Positions 1 to 7,850 of a stretch of DNA of 64,000 nucleotides are shown one piece after another. The translations under genes and the position numbers were made by a program. The notes under the pieces are model-generated. The model worked only from the letters and a program-made list of their open reading frames with translations, had not been told where the DNA came from and ran no database searches. The stretch is taken from assembly GCA_900104855.1 (NCBI GenBank), contig FNSS01000001.1, positions 744,001 to 808,000 on the forward strand. The letters run 5' to 3'. The DNA is from Rhizobiales bacterium GAS188. Its GTDB lineage: Bacteria; Pseudomonadota; Alphaproteobacteria; Rhizobiales; Beijerinckiaceae. Every line of letters starts with the position of its first letter. The first letter of the stretch is position 1.

Positions 1-718
1 GACTGACCGCACGTCCTTCCGCGAACTCGATGCCGCGCAGGCGCTCACCCAGGCGAACCGGTGCGTTCCGCGCCGCGAGGTGGGCGAGCGCCGGCTCGAT
101 GAAGCAGGACGAAAGCCCACCGGTTGCGATCAACGGACGGCAGGCCTTGCCGCCTGCTCCGAGCGTTTCGCGCAGCAGCGCGCCGGCGAGCATCGCAGAC
201 CCCTCGGGCGGATCGGTGTTGAGCCCCGCCAGCAGGACCGGGTGCCAGAGCCGTTCATAGAGCGGGCCAGAGCAGTTCATCACGTCGCAGAGCGACGCCG
301 TCGCCGGTGCCCGCAGCGCGCCGAGGGGCGCCAGATATTCGCGCAAGCGAGTGCCGGGCACGCGGCGCCCAGGATCGAGCAGCCACCACGGCATGCGCCC
401 GTTATTCGGCCGCAACTGCCAGCGCGCGCCGCTCTTGATATCGACGAAGTCGAAGACGGCCGAGCCCGGCCCTTTTAGCGATGCGAGCGACCCGATGCGA
501 GAGAGATAGTCATGGGCCGCATGGTTGCCGGAGAGAAGCAGATGATTGCCATTGTCAATCGCGAGGTCGAGCGCCTGATCGTGATAGGAACGACAACGGC
601 CGCCGGCGACCCGCGCCGCCTCGTGCAGCACGACCCGATGACCGTCATCGACCAGGCAGACGGCCGCGCTCAATCCGGCAATACCCGCTCCGATGACATG
701 AACCGTGGCGGCGTTCAT
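1..718 (-). CDS. hpnE: Hydroxysqualene dehydrogenase/desaturase HpnE, N-terminal part
   Basis: FAD-dependent amine-oxidase-type enzyme that reduces hydroxysqualene to squalene in the HpnC-HpnD-HpnE route. Translating the minus strand from the ATG at 718 gives an open frame running off the left edge (about 239 residues seen). The N-terminus carries a Rossmann FAD motif (GAGIAGLSAA, residues 10-19), followed by the glycine-rich AGGR segment and a conserved GNH. The start codon overlaps the hpnD stop as ATGA, so the two are probably translationally coupled; it is the last visible gene of the minus-strand hopanoid operon. The C-terminal half lies outside the window, so intactness cannot be judged. 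Confidence 0.9.
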   Translation of the reverse strand, partial: MNAATVHVIGAGIAGLSAAVCLVDDGHRVVLHEAARVAGGRCRSYHDQALDLAIDNGNHLLLSGNHAAHDYLSRIGSLASLKGPGSAVFDFVDIKSGARWQLRPNNGRMPWWLLDPGRRVPGTRLREYLAPLGALRAPATASLCDVMNCSGPLYERLWHPVLLAGLNTDPPEGSAMLAGALLRETLGAGGKACRPLIATGGLSSCFIEPALAHLAARNAPVRLGERLRGIEFAEGRAVS

Positions 719-1542
719 ACGATGCCGTATTGGATGAGGGCGAGCAGGACACGCAGACGGCTCGTTTTCGTGCGCTGGCGCGGCGGTACGAAGCCGCGCG
801 CCACCATGGCGTCGAGGACCGAACGATAGGCGGCTGCCATGAGCCGCGGCGCCCGCACGGCGCGCCGCGGCTCGGCTGCCATGATGCGCTCCGCCTCATC
901 GAAATGCATGCGCGCGCGGGCCGCGACCTCGACGCAGGCGCCCGCAATCTTCGGATCGGCGCCGACGTCGCGGGGGTCGTCCGTCGTAATTGCGGCGGCT
1001 GCCAGCGCCTCGCGGGGCAGATACAGCCGGCCGATCGCTGCGTCCTCGTCGATGTCGCGCAGGATGTTGGTGAGCTGCAAGGCACGCCCGAGATGATGGG
1101 CGAGCGCCTGTCCGGCCTCGGCGCCCAGGCCGAAGATGCGCACCGACAATCGCCCGACCGCGCTCGCAACCCGGTCGCAATAAAGATCGAGCGTCGCCCA
1201 ATCCGGCGCACGGATATCGCCTGCGGCATCCATCGCCATGCCGTCGATGACGGCGTCGAAATCCGCCTGCTTCAGGCCGTAGCGGCGGACGGCGTCCGCG
1301 AGATCTCGCAGCTTCGCAGGTGAATGCCCGGCGAAGAGCATGGCGATGTCCGCACGCCAGCGCTCCAGATCGGCCATGCGCCTAGCCGAAGGACCGCCCT
1401 CATCGGCAATATCGTCGACTGCCCTGCAGAAGCCGTAGACCGAGTACATCGCACGGCGTTGCTCCTGGGGCAAAATGCGCATCGCCAAGTAGAAGGAACT
1501 AGCCTTCGCCACGGGCGCAGGAGGAGCCGCAGCCTGGCTCAT
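715..1542 (-). CDS. hpnD: Presqualene diphosphate synthase HpnD
   Basis: Squalene/phytoene synthase family protein of 275 aa that condenses two farnesyl diphosphates to presqualene diphosphate. Both aspartate-rich motifs are visible: DDIAD at residues 43-47, and NILRDIDED in the second half (about residues 157-165), with the DRVASAVG segment between them. The start at 1542 is chosen because its ATG overlaps the hpnC stop in a TCAT/ATGA arrangement and gives the usual family length. The reading frame stays open further upstream, but that extension lies inside hpnC and has no family resemblance. Its stop overlaps the start of hpnE. Cytoplasmic, possibly membrane-associated. Confidence 0.92.
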   Translation of the reverse strand: MSQAAAPPAPVAKASSFYLAMRILPQEQRRAMYSVYGFCRAVDDIADEGGPSARRMADLERWRADIAMLFAGHSPAKLRDLADAVRRYGLKQADFDAVIDGMAMDAAGDIRAPDWATLDLYCDRVASAVGRLSVRIFGLGAEAGQALAHHLGRALQLTNILRDIDEDAAIGRLYLPREALAAAAITTDDPRDVGADPKIAGACVEVAARARMHFDEAERIMAAEPRRAVRAPRLMAAAYRSVLDAMVARGFVPPRQRTKTSRLRVLLALIQYGIV

Positions 1543-2414
1543 TCGTGGAATTTCCGCTTTGTCGCGGTGCGGCGCATAAGAAACGATCCCAAACCACGCA
1601 AAATGCCGAGGCCGCCGACCCATGCGAAGCCGGCCTTGCCGAGATGCACGCTTTCGCTCAGCGGATCGCGCGTCGCGAGGCGGCGAACCAGATGCTCGGC
1701 GAGGCTCTGGATAGCTGCGATTTCGAGGGCGAGTCGCATGTCGGCGACCTGATGAACCAGCGGAGCGGCGTCGTGTAGCAGCGCCGAGGCCCGACGGGCA
1801 AGGTCGGCGACGGCGCCGCGCAAGGCGGGCGGCGCCTGCGGCTCGTCGAGCATGTCGATCGCCGCACCGTGCGCGCTGAGCGTCTCTTGCGGCAGGTAGA
1901 CGCGATCGAGGCGTCGATAGTCCTTGGCGCAGTCCTGCAGGTGGTTGATCACCTGCAGCGCCGAACAGAGCGGATCGGATGCGTCCCAGGCGGCTCGATC
2001 TTCCCCGTGCACGTCGAGAACGAAGCGGCCGACGGGCATGGCGGAGAGCCGGCAATAATCCATCAGCTCGTGCCAGCTGGCGTAACGGCTCTTGCGCACG
2101 TCCAATCGGAAGGCGTCCAGAAGCTCATGGGCGTGGCGCGGCGTCAGCTCGCGCTCTTTCAGGGCGTGGCGTAAGGGTTCGACTTCGGGGTCGCTCGGTC
2201 CACGCCCATCAAGCGCAGCCCCGAGGCCGTCCAGCAGCGCAAGCTTCCGGTCCGAAGAGAGCGCCGGATGGTCGGCCACATCGTCGGCGGCTCGCGCGAA
2301 ACGATAAAAGGCGAGAATCGGGGCGCGATGTCTCTGGCGGACCAGCCGCGACGCGACGGGGAAGTTTTCGTCGTGATGTGACTTTCCGGAACGCGTCTCA
2401 CTTGCGCTCGTCAT
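1539..2414 (-). CDS. hpnC: Hydroxysqualene synthase HpnC
   Basis: Squalene/phytoene synthase-fold protein of 291 aa that converts presqualene diphosphate to hydroxysqualene, the step between HpnD and HpnE. It has a first aspartate motif DDVADH within about 45 residues of the N-terminus and a more divergent second motif, LQDCAKDYRRLDRVYLP. Loss of the canonical second DxxxD is typical of HpnC compared with HpnD. The ATG at 2414 overlaps the hpnB stop (ATGA) and the gene ends overlapping the hpnD start, so hpnB-C-D-E read as one translationally coupled string. A longer in-frame opening reaching 2861 is only the shadow of hpnB. Confidence 0.92.
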   Translation of the reverse strand: MTSASETRSGKSHHDENFPVASRLVRQRHRAPILAFYRFARAADDVADHPALSSDRKLALLDGLGAALDGRGPSDPEVEPLRHALKERELTPRHAHELLDAFRLDVRKSRYASWHELMDYCRLSAMPVGRFVLDVHGEDRAAWDASDPLCSALQVINHLQDCAKDYRRLDRVYLPQETLSAHGAAIDMLDEPQAPPALRGAVADLARRASALLHDAAPLVHQVADMRLALEIAAIQSLAEHLVRRLATRDPLSESVHLGKAGFAWVGGLGILRGLGSFLMRRTATKRKFHE

Positions 2415-3604
2415 GCGCCACCAGCCCCCTTCGCGGAAGCCTGGAAGCGCCCCTTCCAATGTCCGCCTCGGCCACGCCAGTACTGCCAGGCTGATTCGAT
2501 CGTGAAGCCGGTATAGACCGCAGCGATGGCCGGCAAGGCGAGGCCAAACAGGACCGGGCGTCCGTAGAAGCGCAGTGTCGGCGCAAAAGCAACTGCCATC
2601 ATGGCCCAGGCGATAGCACCGGCAGCTTGCGCGGCGCCATGCGCGAACAGGGTCATGAGCGGCGGCACAAGATAGATGAGCGCCATTCCCGCGACCGTAG
2701 CGATGAGGTTGAGCGTCGAATAGCGCAGCTCCGCGAAGGCGGAACGGACCACCATCCGACGGAAATCGCCAAAGGCCGGATAAGCACGAAGGCTGTGCAC
2801 GCTCTCGGTCAAGCCGAGCCAGACCGGGCCACGTTTCTTCATCAGCGCGCCCAGGGCGCAATCGTCGATCAGCGCGCCGCGCACAGCTTCGAGACCGCCT
2901 GCGGATTTCAGCACATCACATCGCGCCAGCATGCAGCCGCCGGCCGCGGCCGCCGTAGCTCGAGCAGGGTCGTTGACCCAGGCAAAGGGGTAAAGCTTCT
3001 GGAAAAAGAAGACGAAGGCCGGCACGAGCAGGTGTTCCGCGAGGCTCTCGCAGCGGAGCTTGACCATGAGAGAGGTGAGGACACTCTCTCGCACCAGTGC
3101 GATCTCGACAAGGCGGCGAAGAGCCTGCGGCTCGTAAGCGATATCGGCATCTGTGAACAGGATGAATTCGGACGGCGTGGCCACATTCTCGACGGCGGCA
3201 AGGCCTTGCCGCATGGCCCAGAGCTTGCCCGTCCAGCCGGGCGGGATGTTCATGCCGGTCACGATCGCGAGCTGGCTCGCCGCGCCGAGGGCCTTGGCTG
3301 CCGCACTGGCGATAGCCGCGGTGTCGTCCGAGCTTTGATCGTCGACGAGCACCACGGAAAAGCGGCCGGCATAATCCTGCCTCAGCAGCGATAAGATCGT
3401 GTGCGCAATTGTTGCTGCCTCGTCGCGCGCCGGCACGACAGCAGTGACGCTCGGCCACGCATGCAGCGCATCGCCTACTTTCGTCTCGCGAGGCAATAGC
3501 GGTAGCGTATCGTCACGTTCATCGCACCGCCAGAACCTGCCGCGCGCGAGCAGCAGGTAAGCCCAGATGCCAAGCGACAGGACCGAGACGAGCGCGACGA
3601 TCAT
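2411..3604 (-). CDS. hpnB: Hopanoid-associated family 2 glycosyltransferase HpnB
   Basis: Membrane-bound glycosyltransferase family 2 protein of 397 aa. It opens with one hydrophobic segment (residues 1-20), then a cytoplasmic catalytic domain with the nucleotide-sugar binding stretch VVLVDDQSSDDT and the metal-binding FTDADIAYEP (DxD-like), then several C-terminal hydrophobic segments. The family is found beside hopanoid genes, but its exact substrate is not established; a role in polar side-chain modification is an inference from context. The start at 3604 overlaps the hpnA stop (ATGA) and precedes the hydrophobic N-terminus. The longer upstream opening (to 3793) is hpnA read in another frame. 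Confidence 0.88.
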   Translation of the reverse strand: MIVALVSVLSLGIWAYLLLARGRFWRCDERDDTLPLLPRETKVGDALHAWPSVTAVVPARDEAATIAHTILSLLRQDYAGRFSVVLVDDQSSDDTAAIASAAAKALGAASQLAIVTGMNIPPGWTGKLWAMRQGLAAVENVATPSEFILFTDADIAYEPQALRRLVEIALVRESVLTSLMVKLRCESLAEHLLVPAFVFFFQKLYPFAWVNDPARATAAAAGGCMLARCDVLKSAGGLEAVRGALIDDCALGALMKKRGPVWLGLTESVHSLRAYPAFGDFRRMVVRSAFAELRYSTLNLIATVAGMALIYLVPPLMTLFAHGAAQAAGAIAWAMMAVAFAPTLRFYGRPVLFGLALPAIAAVYTGFTIESAWQYWRGRGGHWKGRFQASAKGAGGA

Positions 3605-4647
3605 CGCAAATAGCCGTTTGCACGAAACCAAGTGATGGCGTCGACAATGCCCTCCAGATGCGGCCTCGACGTATGGCCGAGCTCGCGCCGCGCCTTGCCG
3701 TCGTCGAAAAACATGCGCCGGCGCGCCATGCGCAAGCCGTCCCGTGTCGCGAAGGGCTCTCGACCTGTGAAACGGGCCAGCATTTCGGCGCAAAGCGCGA
3801 TCGGATAAACCGCCGCGCGCGGGATCTTCAGAAGTGGCCGCATGCGTCCAACCAAGCTAGCGATCTCGCGCAGCATATCGGCGAGAAGCACATTGTCGCC
3901 GCCGAGAATGTAGCGCTCCCCGATCTTGCCGCGACGCAGCGCCGCCAGGTGGCCAGCGGCCACGTCATCGACATGAACCAGGTTCAGGCCGGTATCGACG
4001 AAGGCCGGCATGCGACCGGATGCAGCTTCCACGATGATCCGACCGGTCGGCGTCGGTCTCACATCGCGAGGACCGATCGGCGTCGACGGGTTGACGATGA
4101 TTGCGGGCAATCCGTCTCTCTGCACCATCTCCTCCACGAGCCGTTCGGCCATCACCTTGCTGCGCTTGTAAGCGCCGATCGCCTCATGCTCGGACAGAGG
4201 ATGGCTCTCATCCGCCAATGCGCCTTCGGTGAGCTTCAAGGTGGCGACGCTGCTCGTATAGACGATCCGCTCGACGCCGGCGCGGAGGGCCTCTTCCATC
4301 ACCAGCCTCGTGCCCTCGACATTGGTTTGGGCGATTTCGTCGGGATGCCGAGCCCAAAGGCGATAATCGGCGGCGGCATGAAAGAGATAACGCACGTCGG
4401 TCAACGCCGCAGCCAGCGACGCACGGTCGCGCAGATCGCCTTGATACAGGCCGTCGGCGGGCGAGATATTCGTTCTCGGACTCGACGGGCGCACAAGCAC
4501 GCGAACGCGGTGGCCCTCGGCGCGCAGCAGGCCGGCAATCGCCGACCCGACGAAGCCACTCGCGCCGGTCACGAGAACGGACGCAGCCGGATCAGCTCCA
4601 AGCTCGCGCGTCATGGAGGCGCCGGCCGCGCTTGCGTCACTGTTCAT
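3601..4647 (-). CDS. hpnA: Hopanoid-associated NAD-dependent sugar epimerase/dehydratase HpnA
   Basis: Extended short-chain dehydrogenase/NAD(P)-dependent epimerase family protein of 348 aa. The dinucleotide-binding motif GASGFVGS lies near residues 28-35, the conserved DLRD and HAAADY follow, and the catalytic YxxxK appears as YKRSK after the TSS serine. HpnA is a hopanoid-associated putative nucleotide-sugar epimerase; its substrate is not known. Start ATG at 4647; an internal ATG at 4614, just before the Rossmann motif, is possible, but neither has a strong ribosome site. The gene follows dxs after 33 bases and overlaps hpnB by four bases. Confidence 0.9.
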   Translation of the reverse strand: MNSDASAAGASMTRELGADPAASVLVTGASGFVGSAIAGLLRAEGHRVRVLVRPSSPRTNISPADGLYQGDLRDRASLAAALTDVRYLFHAAADYRLWARHPDEIAQTNVEGTRLVMEEALRAGVERIVYTSSVATLKLTEGALADESHPLSEHEAIGAYKRSKVMAERLVEEMVQRDGLPAIIVNPSTPIGPRDVRPTPTGRIIVEAASGRMPAFVDTGLNLVHVDDVAAGHLAALRRGKIGERYILGGDNVLLADMLREIASLVGRMRPLLKIPRAAVYPIALCAEMLARFTGREPFATRDGLRMARRRMFFDDGKARRELGHTSRPHLEGIVDAITWFRANGYLR

Positions 4648-4680
4648 CTGCCCCGAACGGCATCGGCCGATCCGATGCCC

Positions 4681-6591
4681 CTAGCGGCGAAACTGGTGCG
4701 ACACCATCGGCCGCCCGAGCGCGTCGAAAACTCTTGCGACGATGCCGGCCGCGTCCAGGCCGGCTTTGGCGTACATGCGCTCCGGCGTGTCGTGATCGAG
4801 GAAGGCATCCGGCAGCACCATCGTCCTGACTCTGAGGCCGTTGTCGAGCAAACCACTATTGCCGAGCGCTTGCATGACATGACTCCCGAAACCACCGACC
4901 GAGCCCTCCTCGACCGTGATCAGGATCTCATGCCCGCGCGCGAGGCGCGAAAGGAGATCGAGATCGAGCGGCTTCGCAAAGCGCGCATCGGCGACCGTCG
5001 TCGACAGGCCGCGCGCCTCGAGATCATCGGCAGCCTTGAGCGCCTCGGCGAGCCTCGTGCCGAGGGAGAGGATCGCCACCCGCGAGCCCTCGCGTAAGAT
5101 GCGGCCGCGGCCGATTTCAAGCGGAACACCCTTTTCCGGCAAGTCGACGCCGACGCCGTCACCGCGCGGAAACCGGAACGCTATGGGGCCGCTATCATGC
5201 GCCACGGCCGTCGCTACCATGTGGACGAGTTCCGCTTCATCGGCGGCCGCCATCACCGTGAAATTCGGCAGGCAACTGAGATAGGCGACGTCGAAGGATC
5301 CCGCGTGAGTGGGCCCGTCCGCGCCCACCAATCCGGCGCGATCGATCGCGAAACGCAAGGGAAGATTCTGGATGGCGACATCGTGGACGACCTGGTCGTA
5401 GGCGCGCTGCAGGAAGGTCGAGTAGATGGCGCAGAACGGCTTCATCCCCTGCGTCGCGAGCCCGGTCGCGAAGGTCACGGCATGCTGCTCGGCGATCCCG
5501 ACATCGAAACTGCGCTGGGGAAACTCCTTCGCGAAGAGATCAACTCCCGTGCCCGACGGCATTGCCGCAGTGATCGCGACAATTTTTTCATCGTGATGGG
5601 CCGCAGCGATCAGGCTCTGTCCGAATACCTTGGTATAGCTCGGCGCGTTCGGCTTTGATTTCGCCTGTGCGCCCGAGACCACGTCGAAGGTGACAACGCC
5701 ATGATATTTGTCGGGCGAGGCCTCGGCGGGAGCGTAACCTTTTCCCTTCTGCGTGACGACGTGAACGAGGATCGGCCCGTTCTTGGCCATTTTCACATTG
5801 CGCAGAACAGGGAGAAGGTGTTCGAAATTGTGCCCATCGATGGGACCGACATAAAAGAAGCCAAGCTCTTCGAAGAGAGTGCCGCCGGTCCAAAAATTGC
5901 GCGCGAACTCCTCGGCGCGATGCGCCTTTTCATAAAGGAATTTCGGCAAGCGCGTCGCGAGTTGCTTGCCGAGCTTCTTCAAGCTCTGGTAGGTGCCGCT
6001 CGAAACGAGCCTTGCGAGATAGGCCGACATGGCGCCGGTGGGCGGGGCGATCGACATGTCATTGTCATTGAGCACGACGATGAGGCGCTCATGCCGCGCG
6101 CCGGCATTGTTCATCGCCTCATAGGCCATGCCTGCCGAGATAGCCCCATCGCCGATGACCGCGATAATGTTGCGCTCGTCGCCGTTGAGATCGCGCGCCA
6201 CCGCCATTCCCAAGGCAGCCGAGATCGAGGTGGAGGAATGAGCGGCCCCGAACGGATCGTACTCGCTTTCGGCGCGCTTGGTGAAGCCTGAGAGGCCCCC
6301 TCCTTGCCGCAGGGTCTGCATCTTGCCGCGCCGGCCGGTGAGGATTTTGTGCGGGTAGGCTTGATGCCCCACATCCCAGATCAGCCGATCATGCGGCGTA
6401 TCGAAGATATAGTGCAGGGCAATCGTCAGTTCGATCACTCCAAGGCCCGCGCCAAGGTGCCCGCCTGTCCGTGAAACAGATTGGATGGTCTCCTGGCGCA
6501 GTTCGTCGGCAAGTTGCTTGAGTTCGCTCTCAGCGAGTTGGCGCAGATCTCGGGGCGAATTGATCCGATCGAGCACGGTTTTGCTGGTCAC
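4681..6591 (-). CDS. dxs: 1-deoxy-D-xylulose-5-phosphate synthase
   Basis: Thiamine-diphosphate-dependent enzyme of 636 aa that joins pyruvate and glyceraldehyde 3-phosphate, the entry step of the MEP isoprenoid pathway. The full family layout is present: [14 protein letters not shown] and [11 protein letters not shown] near the N-terminus, the GDG...NDN thiamine-diphosphate motif (GDGAISAGM to LNDNDMS), GEHAV-type [13 protein letters not shown] in the pyrimidine domain, [15 protein letters not shown], and the C-terminal transketolase domain. The start is GTG at 6591, fixed by a GGAGG ribosome site nine bases upstream. Sitting between hpnM and hpnA, it probably increases precursor flow to hopanoids; it may be the only or a second copy in the genome. 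Confidence 0.95.
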   Translation of the reverse strand: MTSKTVLDRINSPRDLRQLAESELKQLADELRQETIQSVSRTGGHLGAGLGVIELTIALHYIFDTPHDRLIWDVGHQAYPHKILTGRRGKMQTLRQGGGLSGFTKRAESEYDPFGAAHSSTSISAALGMAVARDLNGDERNIIAVIGDGAISAGMAYEAMNNAGARHERLIVVLNDNDMSIAPPTGAMSAYLARLVSSGTYQSLKKLGKQLATRLPKFLYEKAHRAEEFARNFWTGGTLFEELGFFYVGPIDGHNFEHLLPVLRNVKMAKNGPILVHVVTQKGKGYAPAEASPDKYHGVVTFDVVSGAQAKSKPNAPSYTKVFGQSLIAAAHHDEKIVAITAAMPSGTGVDLFAKEFPQRSFDVGIAEQHAVTFATGLATQGMKPFCAIYSTFLQRAYDQVVHDVAIQNLPLRFAIDRAGLVGADGPTHAGSFDVAYLSCLPNFTVMAAADEAELVHMVATAVAHDSGPIAFRFPRGDGVGVDLPEKGVPLEIGRGRILREGSRVAILSLGTRLAEALKAADDLEARGLSTTVADARFAKPLDLDLLSRLARGHEILITVEEGSVGGFGSHVMQALGNSGLLDNGLRVRTMVLPDAFLDHDTPERMYAKAGLDAAGIVARVFDALGRPMVSHQFRR

Positions 6592-6600
6592 GACCTGTCG

Positions 6601-6605
6601 CCTCC
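6601..6605 (-). promoter_or_regulatory. Ribosome binding site of dxs
   Basis: GGAGG on the minus strand, nine bases before the GTG at 6591. It supports the GTG start. Confidence 0.75.
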
Positions 6606-6711
6606 AATCTCTTGCATCCGCCTTGAACCCCCGGCAGGCTCCTGAAGCAGATTCTGCCGGAGCGCCTGTCCGTCAGCGAACCGCATCCCTTCGCTCGAAA
6701 CAGCTCGAACC

Positions 6712-7362
6712 TCAGCCCCCCAGCAAGCTCTGCGTCCGCTCGCGCAACCTCTTGATCAAGGCATCAGCGCCGCCGCCCGAGGCGAGGATCGAAGCGAATT
6801 CGTCACGCCGCGTCGCGAGGTCGCTGACGGTTCCGTTGAGATAGACATCGACCACCCGTCCGCCGCGGACCAAATAGTTGATGGTCACGGTCCGGCCGCC
6901 GGACTGCAACAGCTTCGTCTTGACGATTTCGCCGCCACCGCGCGACTCCGTACTCGTCTGCGGTTCGACGACGAAGCTTTCCCCCGAATAGTCGCTCACC
7001 TGGTTCGCATAATCCGCGGTGATGAAATGGGCGAAGGCGTCCCGGACCGAGGCCTGCTGGGCGCCTGAGAAACTCGTCCAGGCCGGCCCCACCGCCAGTC
7101 GCGTCATCGTCCCGAGGTCGAAGGCGGAGGAAATCGCAGGCGCGAAACGACGGTCGCGCTCGCGCACGCTGAGCCGGCCGGCCTGCTGGATGGTCGGCAG
7201 CAGCTGCCGGTAATAGGATTCGATATGTCTGGCAGCCGGACTGAGGGTTTCAGCCTGCAGCGGACTCGAACCGAATGCGACAAGAACCAGCATGGCCACG
7301 ATCCAGGTCTTGGGTGCGATCCAGGCCATCGGCAGGCTCAGGCGGAGTTTGACGTCTTCCAT
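6712..7362 (-). CDS. hpnM: MlaC-type periplasmic lipid-binding protein HpnM
   Basis: Tol-Tol-Mla (MlaC/Ttg2D) family protein of 216 aa with an N-terminal signal peptide: hydrophobic core at about residues 18-32 and a likely cleavage after LQA (about residue 37). The mature part shows the family features YYRQLLPTIQQAG, RFAPAISSAFDLGTMTRLAVG and a C-terminal domain ending RTQSLLGG. MlaC proteins shuttle lipid across the periplasm; HpnM is the hopanoid-locus member. It is the first gene of the minus-strand operon, 120 bases before dxs, and faces hpnN across a long divergent gap. ATG at 7362 is used; an ATG at 7329 would also leave a signal peptide. Confidence 0.88.
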   Translation of the reverse strand: MEDVKLRLSLPMAWIAPKTWIVAMLVLVAFGSSPLQAETLSPAARHIESYYRQLLPTIQQAGRLSVRERDRRFAPAISSAFDLGTMTRLAVGPAWTSFSGAQQASVRDAFAHFITADYANQVSDYSGESFVVEPQTSTESRGGGEIVKTKLLQSGGRTVTINYLVRGGRVVDVYLNGTVSDLATRRDEFASILASGGGADALIKRLRERTQSLLGG

Positions 7363-7530
7363 CGCAGATATTCCATTTGCTGAGATCGGCGATCGGCTAT
7401 TGGCCGGCCGCCATCACATTCTTCGACAGTTCGCGTGAGCGCCACAGGTTGCACGCTCGGATCTTAAACGCCTTTTGGGGAATTTGGTTGAGACTGCGTC
7501 GAGTGGCGAACTGACGCAAGGGCCTGAGTG

Positions 7531-7578
7531 GAGCATGATCTCGTCGCAAAAGTGGCGTCCAATCTTGCGATCACGCTC
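7531..7578. repeat. Imperfect palindromic element (REP-like)
   Basis: Outer arms GAGCATGATC (7531-7540) and GATCACGCTC (7569-7578) are inverted with one mismatch; inner arms containing TCGCAA and TTGCGA extend the hairpin. The form recalls the dispersed GAGCATGATC-type palindromes common in rhizobial intergenic regions, from memory only. No second copy was noticed in this window. Confidence 0.5.
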
Positions 7579-7836
7579 GACAGGAGACGAGCGAGACCGA
7601 TAACTGGCGTTACCGGCGAGCTTTTCAACCTGGCAGCAGGTAGCGAAGCATGCAGATGCATGCCGCCGCAGGCGTCGATCTCGGCCGTATCACGATAAGC
7701 CCTTCATCAAATTCCCAAAAAGCTCTTAGGTGCTCCCAAGACTGCACAAATTCTCGCGCCTTGTCCCCCTCGCCAGCGTGCATTGACCCGATTGCCGCAC
7801 ACCGCATACAGGCGTTTGACCACAATCCCATGAGAG

Positions 7837-7843
7837 AAAAGGA
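7837..7843 (+). promoter_or_regulatory. Ribosome binding site deciding the hpnN start
   Basis: AAAAGGA seven bases before the GTG at 7851. The alternative ATG at 7830 has no comparable site upstream. Confidence 0.6.
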
Positions 7844-7850
7844 CAATTCC

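Larger units (their letters stand above)
7363..7850. other. Divergent intergenic region between hpnM and hpnN
   Basis: 488 bases without a supportable gene. It must hold the start signals for both the minus-strand hopanoid operon and hpnN; I could not pick a convincing -35/-10 pair. It contains one palindromic element (see 7531-7578). An in-frame opening upstream of hpnN (from 7650) has no signal or family resemblance and is treated as non-coding. Confidence 0.6.

Noticed and set aside
2415-2861. Extended N-terminus for hpnC (and likewise 1543-2055 for hpnD, 3605-3793 for hpnB)
   Set aside because: These stretches lie inside the upstream gene in another frame; the overlapping ATGA starts fit the family lengths.
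7650-7850. N-terminal extension of hpnN
   Set aside because: No ribosome site and no transporter similarity; the AAAAGGA-GTG start at 7851 gives the normal family length.
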